DNA of 64,000 bases from Ailanthus altissimus. Taxonomy: Eukaryota > Streptophyta > Magnoliopsida > Sapindales > Simaroubaceae. Position numbers and translations under genes: made by a program. Positions 12,751 through 24,430 of the stretch are shown here, piece after piece; positions within the stretch are counted from its first letter, which is position 1, and each line of letters opens with the position of its first letter. The stretch is taken from contig OX327691.1 in the NCBI GenBank assembly GCA_946807835.1, positions 942,188-1,006,187 of the forward strand, in the 5' to 3' direction. The notes below the pieces were generated by a model. That model saw only the letters and a program-made list of their open reading frames with translations, searched no databases and had not been told where the DNA came from.

Positions 12751-12927
12751 CCATTCGTATTTTTATCTCTAATGCTCCCATTTGCGTCCGTTTTCCGGTA
12801 TTTTTGCTCCGATAATGCTTCAACCTATAAAACAATATTAATATGCATAAATAGCCCAATTATTGAGATAAATTGAACAAATATCAAGTTAGGAAGATAA
12901 AATGGTTTATACAATTACGCCTTATCA

Positions 12928-13400
12928 GAGACCTAGGTTCCTTTTAGATGCCATTAAGAAAGATTAAAGAAGATTTTTTTTTTGCAAAAAAACTACAAAA
13001 GGCACATAGGGGCAAGGACAAAAATAATCATACCTAGGAATAAGGCAAAACAAGGTGACCATGAGCATCTCAAAACCATATAAGATACCTAGAAAACAAG
13101 AAACGAAAGTAGAAAACCCAGAAATGGCAGAAAACCCAAAAATGGCAAAGAAATACAAAAATGGAAAAGCATGCTTACACCCAGTAAAGACTAGAACAAG
13201 AAAACACAAAAAGAAGGAAAACTTACCAGAGGAAAACGCTAAAATCAAATGAAGTTCGCAGTAACACTGAGATTCGCAGCAACAAGCACCAAGAAACCAA
13301 GATTAAAGACAAAACGAGAAGAAGAATTACGAGTAAAGAAAAAAAATGGGTAAAGAGAGGGCTGTTATTTATAGCCAATAGGATGAAGGAATCGCAACTG
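12928..13400 (-). pseudogene. Start of Tat-like gag with leader and possible leader intron
   Basis: On the minus strand an ATG at 12952-12954 opens MASKRNLGL, then the solo LTR begins. Skipping the LTR and one target duplication, the frame continues PVINMAEEKRSCQL before a stop and frameshift. Upstream of the ATG is a CT-rich leader containing a donor-like GGTAAGTTTTCC near 13226, so a leader intron is possible. The TATA box at about 13366-13373 lies about 410 bp upstream of the ATG. Together these define the 5' end of the minus-strand Tat/Ogre-like element. Confidence 0.5.
13366..13373 (-). promoter_or_regulatory. TATA box of the Tat-like element
   Basis: The minus strand reads CCTATTGGCTATAAATAACA: a TATA box 5 bp after an inverted CCAAT (ATTGG). 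It precedes the CT-rich leader and gag start. Confidence 0.6.
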
Positions 13401-14930
13401 TTCAGATCAAATAGACGGATGAGATTAACAGAAGCTAGAAAGACACCTATTTGAGGATGTCAACGTAACTCTTCAGTTACCCAGAGTAATAAATGCACGT
13501 CTTTTTAAAAGTCTTCATCTAGACTGTTGAAATTTGAAAATTCAACGGACCAGATCATCTCAGTCATCTAAACGTCATTCAAAATCTGAAGAGACATGAC
13601 ATCTTGGTTTCAGCTGCCTATAGCCTTACGATCAGAAAGGAATCAACGACCACAATTAGTTCCCATATATTAGACGTCATTTTATTTGGATCGGGGATAA
13701 TATTTTCATAAATCCTTATTATCATCACTAGATAAAAATCCAAAGAACGATGGTATCCCCAGTTACACGAAGATCTTCAAAATACCTAGCAAATGATGAC
13801 TAGCTCAGTACACTAAGAAAAGTTGTACTGATAGATCCAAAATGAGTTGTTTAGTATAATTCAAGTATCAGAAAAACCTCTCTGAACTAGTTCGGCTAGA
13901 GTAACAGTGTTAAAGGCACAGATTTAAGCTAGTATAGAACATAAAAAATCGAGCAGGGACAAAGTAAAAATTCCAACCAAAGGGGAGAAGACCCAAGCAG
14001 ATAACAAGAAAAAAAAAAGAAATATATAATAAGTTTCCAGTTTTTAACTAGTCAAAACTAAAAGTTGGTGAACCTATTTTCCCCCTTACAAGTTGTCATT
14101 AAGCCTAGGATGATCGGGCCCTTTAAAGACATCCCTTTATGGACCTATCGTTGAATCCCAGGCCCAGAAAGATATAGGCCAAAAAGTACTGACAGCAGGC
14201 TAAATGAGTCACTCGAGAGAAAATCGGCTCGGTCGCTTAAACTTGGTTCGACTTGAGATACTTGCACATCAGCCCCGCATAATCCTGACTAGAATTAGGA
14301 ATATCATAACTAAGGCACACAAAGAAAACTAGCTTGGTATAAGTACCACAGGGAAGACCGGCTTGGTATGGAGCGCTGAACCACTTTTACAATAGAAAGG
14401 AAACTAGGCGGTTATCAAGCTGACCTATGAGCAATCAGTTTTATTACAAAAACACTCATAAGAAGAAATTAATGTTAAAAGGATAAAAGAAGTGTAAACA
14501 GAAGAAAAAAAAAACTATAAGGTTCTTAAGAAAGAATCTCACAAATCACGCTAAAAGATTAAGATAATCCAAAGCTAGGATAGTCCAAAGTAAGCTTTAT
14601 CCAATTCAACCTTTACATCGATCAGGATAAGTACAAAGAATATTCTCCAGAAGACCGATGGTATAAATATGTGAGGTAAATGAAATAGGGAGGACAAATA
14701 CATTTTTTCTTTCACAATAGCTATTTCAGATTCTTATTGAATCATTTTCTCACCAAACAATTTTTTCTAACTTAAATATCAAAAAGTCTTCGCTGGAACC
14801 CTCCAATGAGGTCTTAACGATAGTTTTCAGTGTTTTACAGACGACGAGCGATTGTCAAAGAAGAAGGAAGACGAGACTTAGCTTTCGAAGCCTAATAAAA
14901 CAAAGCCCAGTACACTGATTTTTACATAAA
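13401..14930 (-). mobile_element. Probable 5' LTR of the Tat/Ogre-like element (ends not resolved)
   Basis: The stretch upstream of the TATA box and gag leader has no coding potential. Its text is rich in GGCTCGGT / CTTGGTAT / GACCGGC motifs typical of Tat-type LTRs. A purine block (GTAAGGGGGAAAATAGG, minus strand, about 14075-14092) lies inside. I could not find both termini or a target duplication, so limits are approximate. Confidence 0.35.
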
Positions 14931-15849
14931 ACAAATTCAAAACTCGTTGGCCTAAGAAATTTTTTTTGTCAATATCTTCAATCTTTTTTTAAGTTTTTAT
15001 AAAAAGTTTAATATTTTATAAATTGTAATTATATATAGTATTTAGAAAAAGAAAGTTAAAAAAAAGTGAGTTAAATATATTGGTTCATGTAACATGATAA
15101 AAATAATAAATAAATGAATTTAAATCTTGGTTTTTTTTCACTTGATAAACAAATAGGTTGGATTCGGGTGCAAATAATTTAGCGTTTTGTTAACATGACA
15201 TAAAATTGCTTTAACACGACTCGTTGCCAGATCTGTTAACATTTTAAAATTTGAAAATGAAGATTTGAACGAAATTTTTTTGGTCAAAATAATCCGGGTC
15301 AAGTTAGACCCGCAAATCATGGTTATCCGCACCGTTTTACCCGCCCCGCATGGCAAAAATATGCCGGATTTTGCGTGTTAAAGCATCAAGGGTGCAGGCC
15401 GGGAGCGGGTTCAATGAAACCCGTCTCCTGCCCTCCCGCAACCCGCAACCCGCAACCCGCAACCCGCATCACTTTTTAAAATTTTTTTATATTTGAAAAA
15501 TTGTGCTAAACTAAAACAAATTGAACTCAATAAAAAAAAAAAGAAAACCCTAATTTCTGATTTCCTAAACCAGCCCCATTTGTTCTCTCAAACCCTGTCT
15601 GTCTCCGCCGATTACAGGTTCTCCATTGTCGACGCCGTCGACTCGCACAACTGTACGCGGCCGTTGTCGCCTGTCTTTATTACTGTTTCCGAGCGAATCA
15701 ACGAGTTTTCAGGCTTGAAACTCGATCGCCTCACTTCGAGTCCAGGAGCACGACCGACTGACGTCGACCTCCACCGCCGAAGATCACCCACGCCGTTATC
15801 ACCACCGAATCGCGAGTTTATCTGTTGATGCTTTTGAGTTTGTGATTCG
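14931..15849 (+). promoter_or_regulatory. Upstream region and 5' UTR of the coiled-coil gene, with telo-box
   Basis: AT-rich sequence to about 15280 is followed by a GC-richer block (15290-15470) and then the start of the transcribed region. A telo-box AAACCCTAA (15545-15553) lies about 300 bp before the start codon. This motif is common in 5' regions of broadly expressed plant genes. From 15590 the text is CG-rich, as in many plant 5' UTRs. No clear TATA box was found. Confidence 0.5.
15434..15468. repeat. Short CCCGCAA heptamer array
   Basis: Four to five tandem CCCGCAA units lie about 100 bp upstream of the telo-box. The surrounding 15290-15430 is also rich in CCCGC/GCGGG words. Confidence 0.85.
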
Positions 15850-18800
15850 ATGGAGGCTCCGGCCGGTGTCGCTGCCGCGCGCGGCGGTTCTCTACCGATG
15901 CCATCGTCACGCAAGGAGTGGCGCGCCGTTTCCGACCATCATCCAGTTCGCAACGTCGGTGATGAAGTGGTAAATCCTTTAAACATTTATTAACATTTGG
16001 GTCTGTTTGGTTGCCAAGAAAAGGGAAAAATGTAGGTGGAATTAATACTTCAAATTGAGGGTATTTTTGTACTTTGGAATTGAAATAAAATTGTTTAGAA
16101 ACAATATTGGTTTTCCTCTTTTCTTTTGTACCATACGGAGGTTAGTTTTTGTTGGGTTGTGGTGTCTTTATGGTAATTTGGTTATACAGCTAAAACTTTG
16201 TACGTGGGTAGTGACCGAATTAATGTTGACTTGGAAGCAAATGTAGCTGTTCACTTTGGCTCCTGAGATATTTGGAAAAATAGAACTAGAAGTTTATTGA
16301 GATGGTCTTTATGTTTTACTTACCAACATTGAAAAACTATTGAGATTACTATTCTTTAGGGCCCAAATAGAAGTTGTTTGATTTAGTATCCAAATTGAGA
16401 TTCTTTCATATGCTGGTTATGATGCAAAATTCAATTAATGGAACACTAATGCTTGTGGGTACTTTGTTGATTTTTCTTTCATAATTTATTGGGAACTTGT
16501 CAAATGCAGGAGTTGGAACAATCAAAGTTGGGGCAATCAGATGAGAGAACAATATATGAGGCAAGAGCTTTGACCTTTGTTAATTATGTTATAGCGCACA
16601 GATCAAACAAAGTTAAGGTGATTTGATGTTTAATTAAGGTGCAGAGAGGAAGGGAGCCAGCTGATGTGGACTTCTGTTCCATCACAATGGGTGGGAGTTT
16701 AGACAATGACTTGCAGCAGCGGCTTCATAGCATTGCTAGACAAAGGGAGGACCTGCAACATCTGGAGATTGAGTTTCGAGCTCAAATGATTGCAAGAACC
16801 GAGATCATGGAAATGCAAAACAACTTTGAAACTCAAATCAAAGAGCATGTTAATGCAGCTGCCAAGTTGCAGGTTTGAATTTATAATTTGACAAATCTAT
16901 ATCTTATATGGGGAGATGTACACAGTGCAACTTCTGAGAAGGTTTTCATTTATTCTTATAACTTATGATACCAAGCAATGTGTAATTTTGCATTAATAGT
17001 TGTAAATTGTCTTCACTTCAAATTGAACTGTTTTTTTTTTAAAATCTTAGAAGATTCTTGCCAACTTAAAAATTACATATGGACCCCTTTGAATCTTTGA
17101 TATTAAATTACTGAAATGGATAGAGACCATCATTTAGGTTCTATTTTTATTGTAAATTCTTCTCTAAATGCACTAGAAATTGACTTTTAGAAATCTTGTA
17201 TTTCTTATGGTTTTTGACCTAAATGTAGCCTTATTTGGTTGTGCAGGAGAAACTTCTTGAAAGAGAACAAACCATACATGAGTTGGAAAGGAAAGTGGAA
17301 GAAAAAGAAAGAGAGTTACATGCAATTAAGCTTGACAATGAAGTGGTTTGTTTATATGGTCGTGCCTTTACCTCTTTTTCTTTTGTTGAATTTTATGTCA
17401 ATTAGCATCTCTTCAATTATTATGTAGGCCTGGGCTAAAGAGGATCTTTTCAGGGACCAAAACAAAGAACTGGCAACTTTCAGGTATGTGTGTATGATGA
17501 GTATTTTAGCCATTTAAGCTTTTTCCTTTTGGTATACCTTTTTTCTTAGCTTACAGAGTAGTTAACTGAGCAAAAGCTTCTTGAATAGGGATTTTTACAT
17601 GTTGGAATCAGTGGCTGTTTCTTGATATACTATGCAAAGTAAGATTGGACCCTTGAAACAAATTTAATTGTTTACATCCTTTGCAGAAGAGAGCGTGATC
17701 ATTCTGAAGCTGAAAGAGCTCAGCACATAAAACAAATACATGATCTTCAAGAACATATTCAGGAAAAAGAAAGACAACTTATTGAATTGCAGGAACAGGT
17801 CTGTGTATTTTCTTCTACTATGCAATTTTGATATTTTAAGGGAATGAGTTTTCTGTTGCATATTTGTGCATATAGTTTTAAAATACTGGATTGTCGTCTT
17901 TCAGAGATATTCAATTTGTGAAAAATGTAAATAAACAAATAATTCATCCAAACATTTGCAATATGGTACCCAATGTAACTGTATTTACATAACGTTTATA
18001 GTGTCATTGTTTGCTTGAACTTTTCTTATACCATTATGGCTTAAGAATTGCACTGCCTAACAGTAACCTTATTTTCCAGCATAGGGTTGCTCAAGAAACT
18101 ATTATGTACAAGGATGAACAGTTGAGGGAGACACAAGCTTGGGTTGCACGTGTTCAGTTTCAGTCAACTACAAATCAGTCATTACAGGCAGAATTGCGAG
18201 AACGCACAGAGCAATATAACCAGCTCTGGCTAGGGTGTCAAAGACAGGTTGATTATCTTTGGATTACTCTCTTGCATTTTCAGTTTTTGTGATTTATATC
18301 TTTTTCTTTTTTAAAATTTGTTTTGCATGTATCCTTGTTTCACAACAAATTCTATGATGGGATTTTCAAATTTTATTACTAACTTGGATGTTCATTCTCT
18401 TTCCTTCTTTCACAGATGTTTATCATTTGCTCAATTTAGATTAACTTGTTTTCTTGATTATAAATGTTAGTTTGCTGAGATGGAGAGACTTCATTTGCAT
18501 ACAATACAACAACTTCAACATGAATTGGCTGATGCAAGAGAAAGGAGTGCGACTCTAAATGATGATTCACATGTTTCTCAAAAGAATACGAAGGATGCAT
18601 CTCAGTTTGGTGATAACAGTGGAAACCAACTAGATGCAAATGGAGGTGCTTTAAGTGCTAATACTGGGATCCCAAATGGAAATTCAGATAATGCTGAATC
18701 TTTAACTTCTTCTGGCAACGCCTCAATGCAGGTAGGTTTGCTTCTTGTAGTTATTGTCATGTTTTACCACTCCTCATTTTCGTTGCGTAGGAAGTGCCCT

Positions 18801-21800
18801 CATGGGAAATGCATGTCATTCAACATAGATAAATCTTTTTAGGATGGAGGTGGTTGGTATACAATTTTCCTTCATATAGTGTCTTAACTGATTGACAAAT
18901 CAACTATACATGGTGTCATATCATGGTTCTGCAAGTAATATACCACTTCACAGCCTCTATCTTCTTGTGTACACCATCTACTACACCTCAATGAAAAAGT
19001 CTGATTTCTTGCGATTGGTTCTTTTATGTACATATGTTTATTCAAAACTATCAACTTTCAGTTGTGTAAAGGTGTGTGGATTTGACTAGAAATTTAGAAA
19101 AAAAAGGTGATTGCTGGAGCTGTAATGGTTGTTGCAATTGCTTAGTTAATGAAAAAATGGTGAAGAAGAGTTATACGACAAGAAATAGGCATAAAGCAAT
19201 GCACATAAGACATGAAATTTGTTGATTGTTGATCTCAAGGCAAATTGAATCCTCATGACCCTTGAATTGTAGATATCAGTCACTGTTAGGTGTGACTCGA
19301 GATATTCTTCCTGAGCCCCAAGGTTTTGGTGAAGGTGACGATTTGGTTAAGCAGTTTTTGGATAGTTTTATTCTCTATTTCTGTTCAAGAAAATGTATTA
19401 AAGAATTTTATTGTTATCTTTCAATAATTTCATCATAGTTATTGGAAAGTTTCTGTTTTGTGTGTATTAATACTGGTGCGTGCATTCTGTTTTAAGTGGT
19501 GAACTAGCAGTGTACTTATGGGAACAAAATTCTAGACTCATATAATAGATTCTATTTTGTTGCTAGTCTATACCTTAGAAAGTAGTGAAGAGGCAGTAAA
19601 TGAGGAAAACAAAGGAGATATTGGTTGTTCATGAATTTTGAACCTTTAAGGAAGATAGAGCTATTGATATTGATGTCAACAATGAACAATCATGGATGGC
19701 AACATTACATTTTTTGAGAGAATGAGGTCCATAAAGGTCACATACACAATCTACATTGCTGTGTTCACATTATTTAACTTTTAGATAAAAAGGCATATGG
19801 TATATGGTGTCAGAAAATTTCATGTGTTTTGCAATGGTTGATTGAGACCCTAGTTATGTACTTTAGTGTAATTCCCATTCATGGAATAAATTTTGTTTAC
19901 TTGTATTTTGGAAGTAGGAAGATTTATGTATTTAACCATTTGTTTTCTAGAAGGGAGTAGAAGGTTGGATCAAATAGAGGGTAGAGGGGATAACATTATC
20001 CTCTGCCCTTTTTGATCGGAAAAGAATATTGAAAGTAAATAGGAAGGATAAACAATTCTCCAAATCCATAAAACCATTGTTACATAAATGGATTGATGAG
20101 TGATGGAAAGAATAAGGCCTATTTGGGTATAGACGTGAGAATAAAAAATATAAATATCTATATTTAACTTTAATATATAAGATTGTAATGGTCAAAACAA
20201 TATATAGTGGTTCTTCCTTTCACTTCATAAGGCATACCAGATGATTGAATGGAACAACCCTCCATTTTGTCTGTCCAATTTCATCAACCAAATGAACAGT
20301 GGGGAAAATGATCCTTTCTTTCTCTTTTCCTTTCTAGCTGCCCCTTTTTTCTTTGCCTTTTCATTCCTATCAAGATGTTTTAGATTGAGTACATAATTGT
20401 GATTCTAATTCTTTATTGGTTGTCTTATCATTAGATGGACCGGGTTGCTGGCGTTCCAATTGCTCCTTCATCCTTGCTGGGGTTGCCTCCCTACCTTCCA
20501 CCTGGACAAGTGCCTACTCTTCATTCATTCATCATGCATCAACATGGGGTTCCCCATTCTCTGCAGTCACAGGTTCCTCAATCCCATGTTGAGCATTTTC
20601 ACTCAATTCCAACTATGTCATCTTTCCAAAAGTGGCAGAACCAACAGGTACTGTCAGATGAAAGCATCTTTTTTCACCTTGATTATTGATTATTGCTTGT
20701 GTTATGTCTTAAGTTCTCTTTTCTTCAGGCTGTGTCAGAGGGTTTCCAGCTTTCAGCATCAAATCAACATCCACCCTCCCAAACTGACGAAAACCATACA
20801 AAGTCGGATACCAAGTATGAATATGATATGTCTGTTAATGGAAAAGCTCTTCATTCTAGTTATCTGGGTGTTCATATCAGCCAAGGGACAGAGCCAGAGT
20901 CTCTGATCTCATCAACTGTGGAAGCACAGGTTCATTATCCTGAAGATATTTTTGTTCACAATTTTCACATGTTTGTTTCTTGATTCAATGCTGATAGGAA
21001 CCAACATAATGCTTTTTTAACAGGTTCTTGAGTCAGTGGATAGAAGCTACCTGGTTGCCCCCCAAACTGAGCAGAATTTACAACAGATTTCATCCCACTT
21101 TCATGATGCCTTAAGATTGAATAGCCTTGAACATACAAGTGAATCCAAGGTTTGTCTTTATTTGTGTTGACTTGTGTTATACGGTCAGTTTGGTACAGGG
21201 ATATGCTTATTTTGAAATTGAACTGTTTCTGGAGCAGAATGATATGAACTTGACTAATCATGGACTTCCAAGTGAAGCTGTAAAAGCTGAACAACCAAGT
21301 TCTGCTACCAGTGCATCTCTATCAGATACATCAATCAATTCAATTAATCTCGGTGAGACAAGGGACAACAATGTCAGAGGTGCAGCTTTGCCTGAAGCTT
21401 TGATCTCAACTGGGCACATGAGTACACTGGTAGCAGGAAAGGCTTCTGAGATTGCTATCCTTGATGAAGGATCCTTGTTGGCTTGCATAGTTCGCACAAT
21501 TCCAGCTGGTGGTAGAATTCAGATAAGTTCAACGGTGAGTTCTCAAAAGATAAATTGCAGGCCATGAGTAGCCTGGCTTTTGTTTGCTTATAATCTTCTT
21601 ATTTGTGATAAGTACAGCTGCCAAAAAGGCTCAGAAAAATGCTTGCACCTTTACATTGGCATGATTACAAGAAGCAGTATGGAAAGCTTGATGACTTTGT
21701 GGCCAGTCATCCAGAGGTGAGTTTCTTGGAGCACCATTTTATACGTTTCACATTATAATGAGTATCATTTAGTCTGAAAACCCCATATTGTTTATTTCAG

Positions 21801-22342
21801 TTATTTGTGATTGAGGATGACTACATCCAGCTTCGAGAAGGAGCACAAGAAATGATAGCAGCTACAGCAGCTGTTGCCAAAGTTGCTGCAGCGGCTGCAG
21901 CATCTTCTCCTTACTCTTCATTTTTGCCATCTGTTGCTGTTACTCCAGTGGCACAATCTCGATTGAAAAAGGTTCCAACCATTGATTCTAACTCGATGAT
22001 TCCAAGTCAGCATCTTAATGGAGTTAGTTTTGGTATGGCTGGAGGTCTTTCAAATAGAAAGATTTTAAGCAAATCTAGAGAAACATTTGAGCTAAATGGA
22101 GCAAATTTTGAGAGGTCAAGTGTGATACATACTCAAAGCAAGGGTACAACACAAGGAAGGCCCAACTTAAATTTTGTTGGGAAACAGCAGGGCAGGTATC
22201 GCTTGAATTGTTAATAAGGTTACAACCTATTATATCTTCATGTTGAGTGTACTTGTTTATATGAATAAGAGAAAAGCTTATTCAGCTTTACATGTCGTGC
22301 TTTGGCAGGGCAACTGGTGCTGAGCTAAACTCCCACAGATAG
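15850..22342 (+). CDS. Coiled-coil protein with conserved C-terminal domain of unknown function (15 coding exons)
   Basis: Predicted exons: 15850-15969, 16510-16560, 16645-16872, 17247-17345, 17428-17483, 17687-17798, 18080-18247, 18471-18731, 20435-20647, 20729-20929, 21024-21149, 21238-21534, 21618-21716, 21801-22195, 22309-22342. All junctions keep one frame, giving 819 residues with no internal stop. The start MEAPAGVAAARGG is the first in-frame ATG of a CG-rich exon. Residues ~58-310 are charged and heptad-rich (ELERKVEEKERELHAI, HIQEKERQLIELQEQ), predicting a long coiled coil. Residues ~340-620 are Gln/Ser/Asn-rich and probably disordered. Residues ~624-693 (SLLACIVRTIPAGG..., LPKRLRKMLAPLHWHDYKKQ, YGKLDDFVASHP, LFVIEDDYIQLREGAQ) form a compact conserved-looking domain, followed by an Ala-rich stretch. 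I believe the family is listed as a plant domain of unknown function (possibly DUF7725) but cannot verify this. The C-terminal domain resembles a LOTUS/winged-helix fold (inference). No signal peptide or membrane segment is seen. Alternative: a myosin-like label, which coiled coils often attract. Confidence 0.93.
16561..16644 (+). other. GC-AG intron (intron 2) of the coiled-coil gene
   Basis: The donor is GAG|GCAAGA, matching the consensus of rare GC-AG introns, and the acceptor is GTGCAG|AGAGG. The 84-nt intron is the only choice I found that joins exon 2 (ERTIYE) to exon 3 (GREPADVDFCSI) in frame. The nearest GT donor, at 16619, would leave an intron of about 25 nt, too short to splice. 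Confidence 0.75.
18732..20434 (+). other. Intron 8 of the coiled-coil gene (1703 nt)
   Basis: This intron is far longer than the others, most of which are about 80-350 nt. It separates the coiled-coil half from the Gln/Ser-rich half. No coding region or delimited transposon was found inside. An imperfect ~32-nt palindrome lies at 19978-20009. Confidence 0.8.
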
Positions 22343-22910
22343 TAAGTACAATTGCAATATTTATGAAATTTGGCTAATAGTTTTATTTTCAATAATATGC
22401 ATCTGGGTGATGCTTTCCATGTTCAAAAAGGTTAAATTTTTGCTAGTATTTATATCTTGAAAGAACCTGAATATGATTTATAATAAAAAAATTTTTTAAA
22501 AAAAATACCTTTTTTTGATTTCCGATATGATAGTTCATTAGTTTAATACTTGGTATAATTGATGTGAAAGAGGTGCAGTGAGCTATTCCTATGTGATATT
22601 TGATTTGAATTCGTTTTGATAAGTAGGATTGAGAAAACAAGACAGATATGCTGATGCCATGCATCTCAGGAGTCTTACTTGATATTGTAGCCCAATCTTA
22701 CTGCAGTTCTAGATGATAATTGTCTCCACAATTGTGTCTCATCTTGATCCTTCATAACCTATCAAAATGTTGTATCTATAAGCTGTTGCCTAGCCCATTT
22801 TGTGCATTTATCATGTATCATGGTTTCCTTGACTTTTGAAACCCTGTGCAAATTGTCCCTCTCATGATTCATAACTGTGCAAGTCTAATGACCTTGTTTT
22901 TGGTTTCTAG
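22342..22910 (+). other. Probable 3' intron splitting the stop codon
   Basis: The strong donor GTAAGTA starts on the last base of the TAG stop. A branch-like CTAATGAC and acceptor TGGTTTCTAG end at 22910. Unspliced RNA stops with TAG; spliced RNA reads TA|A, also a stop. The protein would be identical either way. The next exon (from 22911) would be wholly 3' UTR. Confidence 0.55.
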
Positions 22911-24430
22911 ATCTGCCGCTAATCTTCTTTTCGGTTCCTCGCTACACTAATTGGCCATGACTATTTATTACCCGGCACATGGAAAACTGAGTTCTAATGG
23001 CAGTTGATAGATGATGACTTTGATTTTATGAATGGAGTGGTATTTACATGGATCTTTTTGGATTCTTTGATCAAAAACGGAGTATTGCTGACTGCTGATA
23101 GCTGATATTTATATGGGATGTAAAGTTTGGATTTCTTTTTATTGCTATTTTGGCTCGTTTGGAGCTATGGGCATTGTTTTATCTCCTTCCGGAGTGACTT
23201 GGAATATTACTGGCTCATTTGAGTAACAATATTATTATGGGTAGACTTGACTGTTTGCTGGTCATATCAGCACTGGCATTTCCAGTGGAAATATTTTTTA
23301 GTGATGTTGCACTGCTTGTTAACATATGCAATTATTTGCTGAAGGCATGTTCTATGGGAGTAGGAAGTACCAAGTAGTGCAATCCTGCCATTTAAAGCGG
23401 AATATTCGCAAGCACTAAATTCTAAACCAAACAGTGAAAGATATGAAAACGTATCTACATTCATTCTTTTGTCCTAAACTCGCCTCTATCAACATTCATC
23501 TTTTTGTCTTACATTGGACTAACTGATAGTCGGGAACTTGTAGGTTTCTCAACATATGTTTCTTTACTTACAATACATCATTTTCTTGTAGCATCTTCCC
23601 AGCATACTCTCAGCATTACACCACCTCCATTGCTTCAGTTATGATTTGGATGCTAAACTTGTATTAGTCATTTGTCAGAAGAGGTTAGAACATAACAACT
23701 GTTTCATTTTCGAGAGCAAAATTTAGTTCTTACGTCTTTCTCATCAGTCACTTGATGGATGAAACTCTGCTTTGGAAAGTTTGAAACGAGGCGATGCTTC
23801 ACAACATGAACACATGGTAGCTACCAAGTAAATGCGTTGAGGCATGCTGCTGCCGATTGAAATTGTCTCTAAAAGTGTTCTGTTCCACTGTACATGCATG
23901 GATCCTCACTAAATCTTTCTTCTCTTTTGACCTCTTGTTCCAAGGAGTAATTATTACTCGGCTATGATTTATCACCGCGGTTTATCCAATCAGTTAACAC
24001 AAATTCATAGAACACTTGTGTTTTTGCTACTTATGTTACTAATTATATTTTCACTTTTGGTGAGAACAATCAAAATGTCTACTGTCACATATGAAGGAAC
24101 TATTGGATTCTTCTTAGAAAATCGATAAGTTATAGGTTACGGTAGAAGTATTAAATTGGTTGATTTAGTTATCAAGTTTTCGTTAGTTTTGAGTCAAATT
24201 GAACACATTTTTCAGTTCTATTTGATTGTGAACCAACACCCAAATAGAAATTTGATTGGTTCTCAGTTAATTCTTCATAAAAAATGATAAGGTTTGTGTT
24301 TTACTTTGGATTTTGACTTACAAAGTTTAAAGACTTGACTTCATTAGACTTAGATAGATTGTGGCCCACATGATCTAAAAGGTTTTGGTTCACAAAGAGA
24401 TGAAAGATAACATCAAGTGCCCTCTCTGAA
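22911..24430. other. Putative 3' UTR then intergenic sequence
   Basis: The first few hundred bases may be 3' UTR of the coiled-coil gene; I could not fix a polyadenylation site. The rest has no supported gene, RNA or repeat. Confidence 0.5.

Larger units (their letters stand above)
10651..12927 (-). mobile_element. Solo LTR, Athila-type, with internal 719-bp duplication
   Basis: The element is bounded by TGTTGTGTGATT at left and CGCCTTATCA at right, and flanked by identical 5-bp duplications GAGAC (10646-10650 and 12928-12932). On the minus strand it reads TGATAAGGCG...CACACAACA. The TGATAAGG start is shared with the LTR at 52676, and the GCAAGTGCACGTATCG zone near its end resembles that of plant Athila LTRs. 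A TATA box (CCTATATAAAC, 12571-12580, minus) supports this orientation. No internal domain is attached. It disrupts the Tat-like gag nine codons after its start. Confidence 0.88.

Noticed and set aside
12364..13252. Several short ORFs on both strands
   Set aside because: They lie in LTR or leader sequence with no domain. The minus-strand hydrophobic ORF at 12964-13248 spans the putative leader intron of the Tat-like element.
15493..15914. Open frames on both strands over the 5' part of the intact gene
   Set aside because: They fall in the CG-rich 5' UTR and first exon, and are shadows of the real start at 15850.
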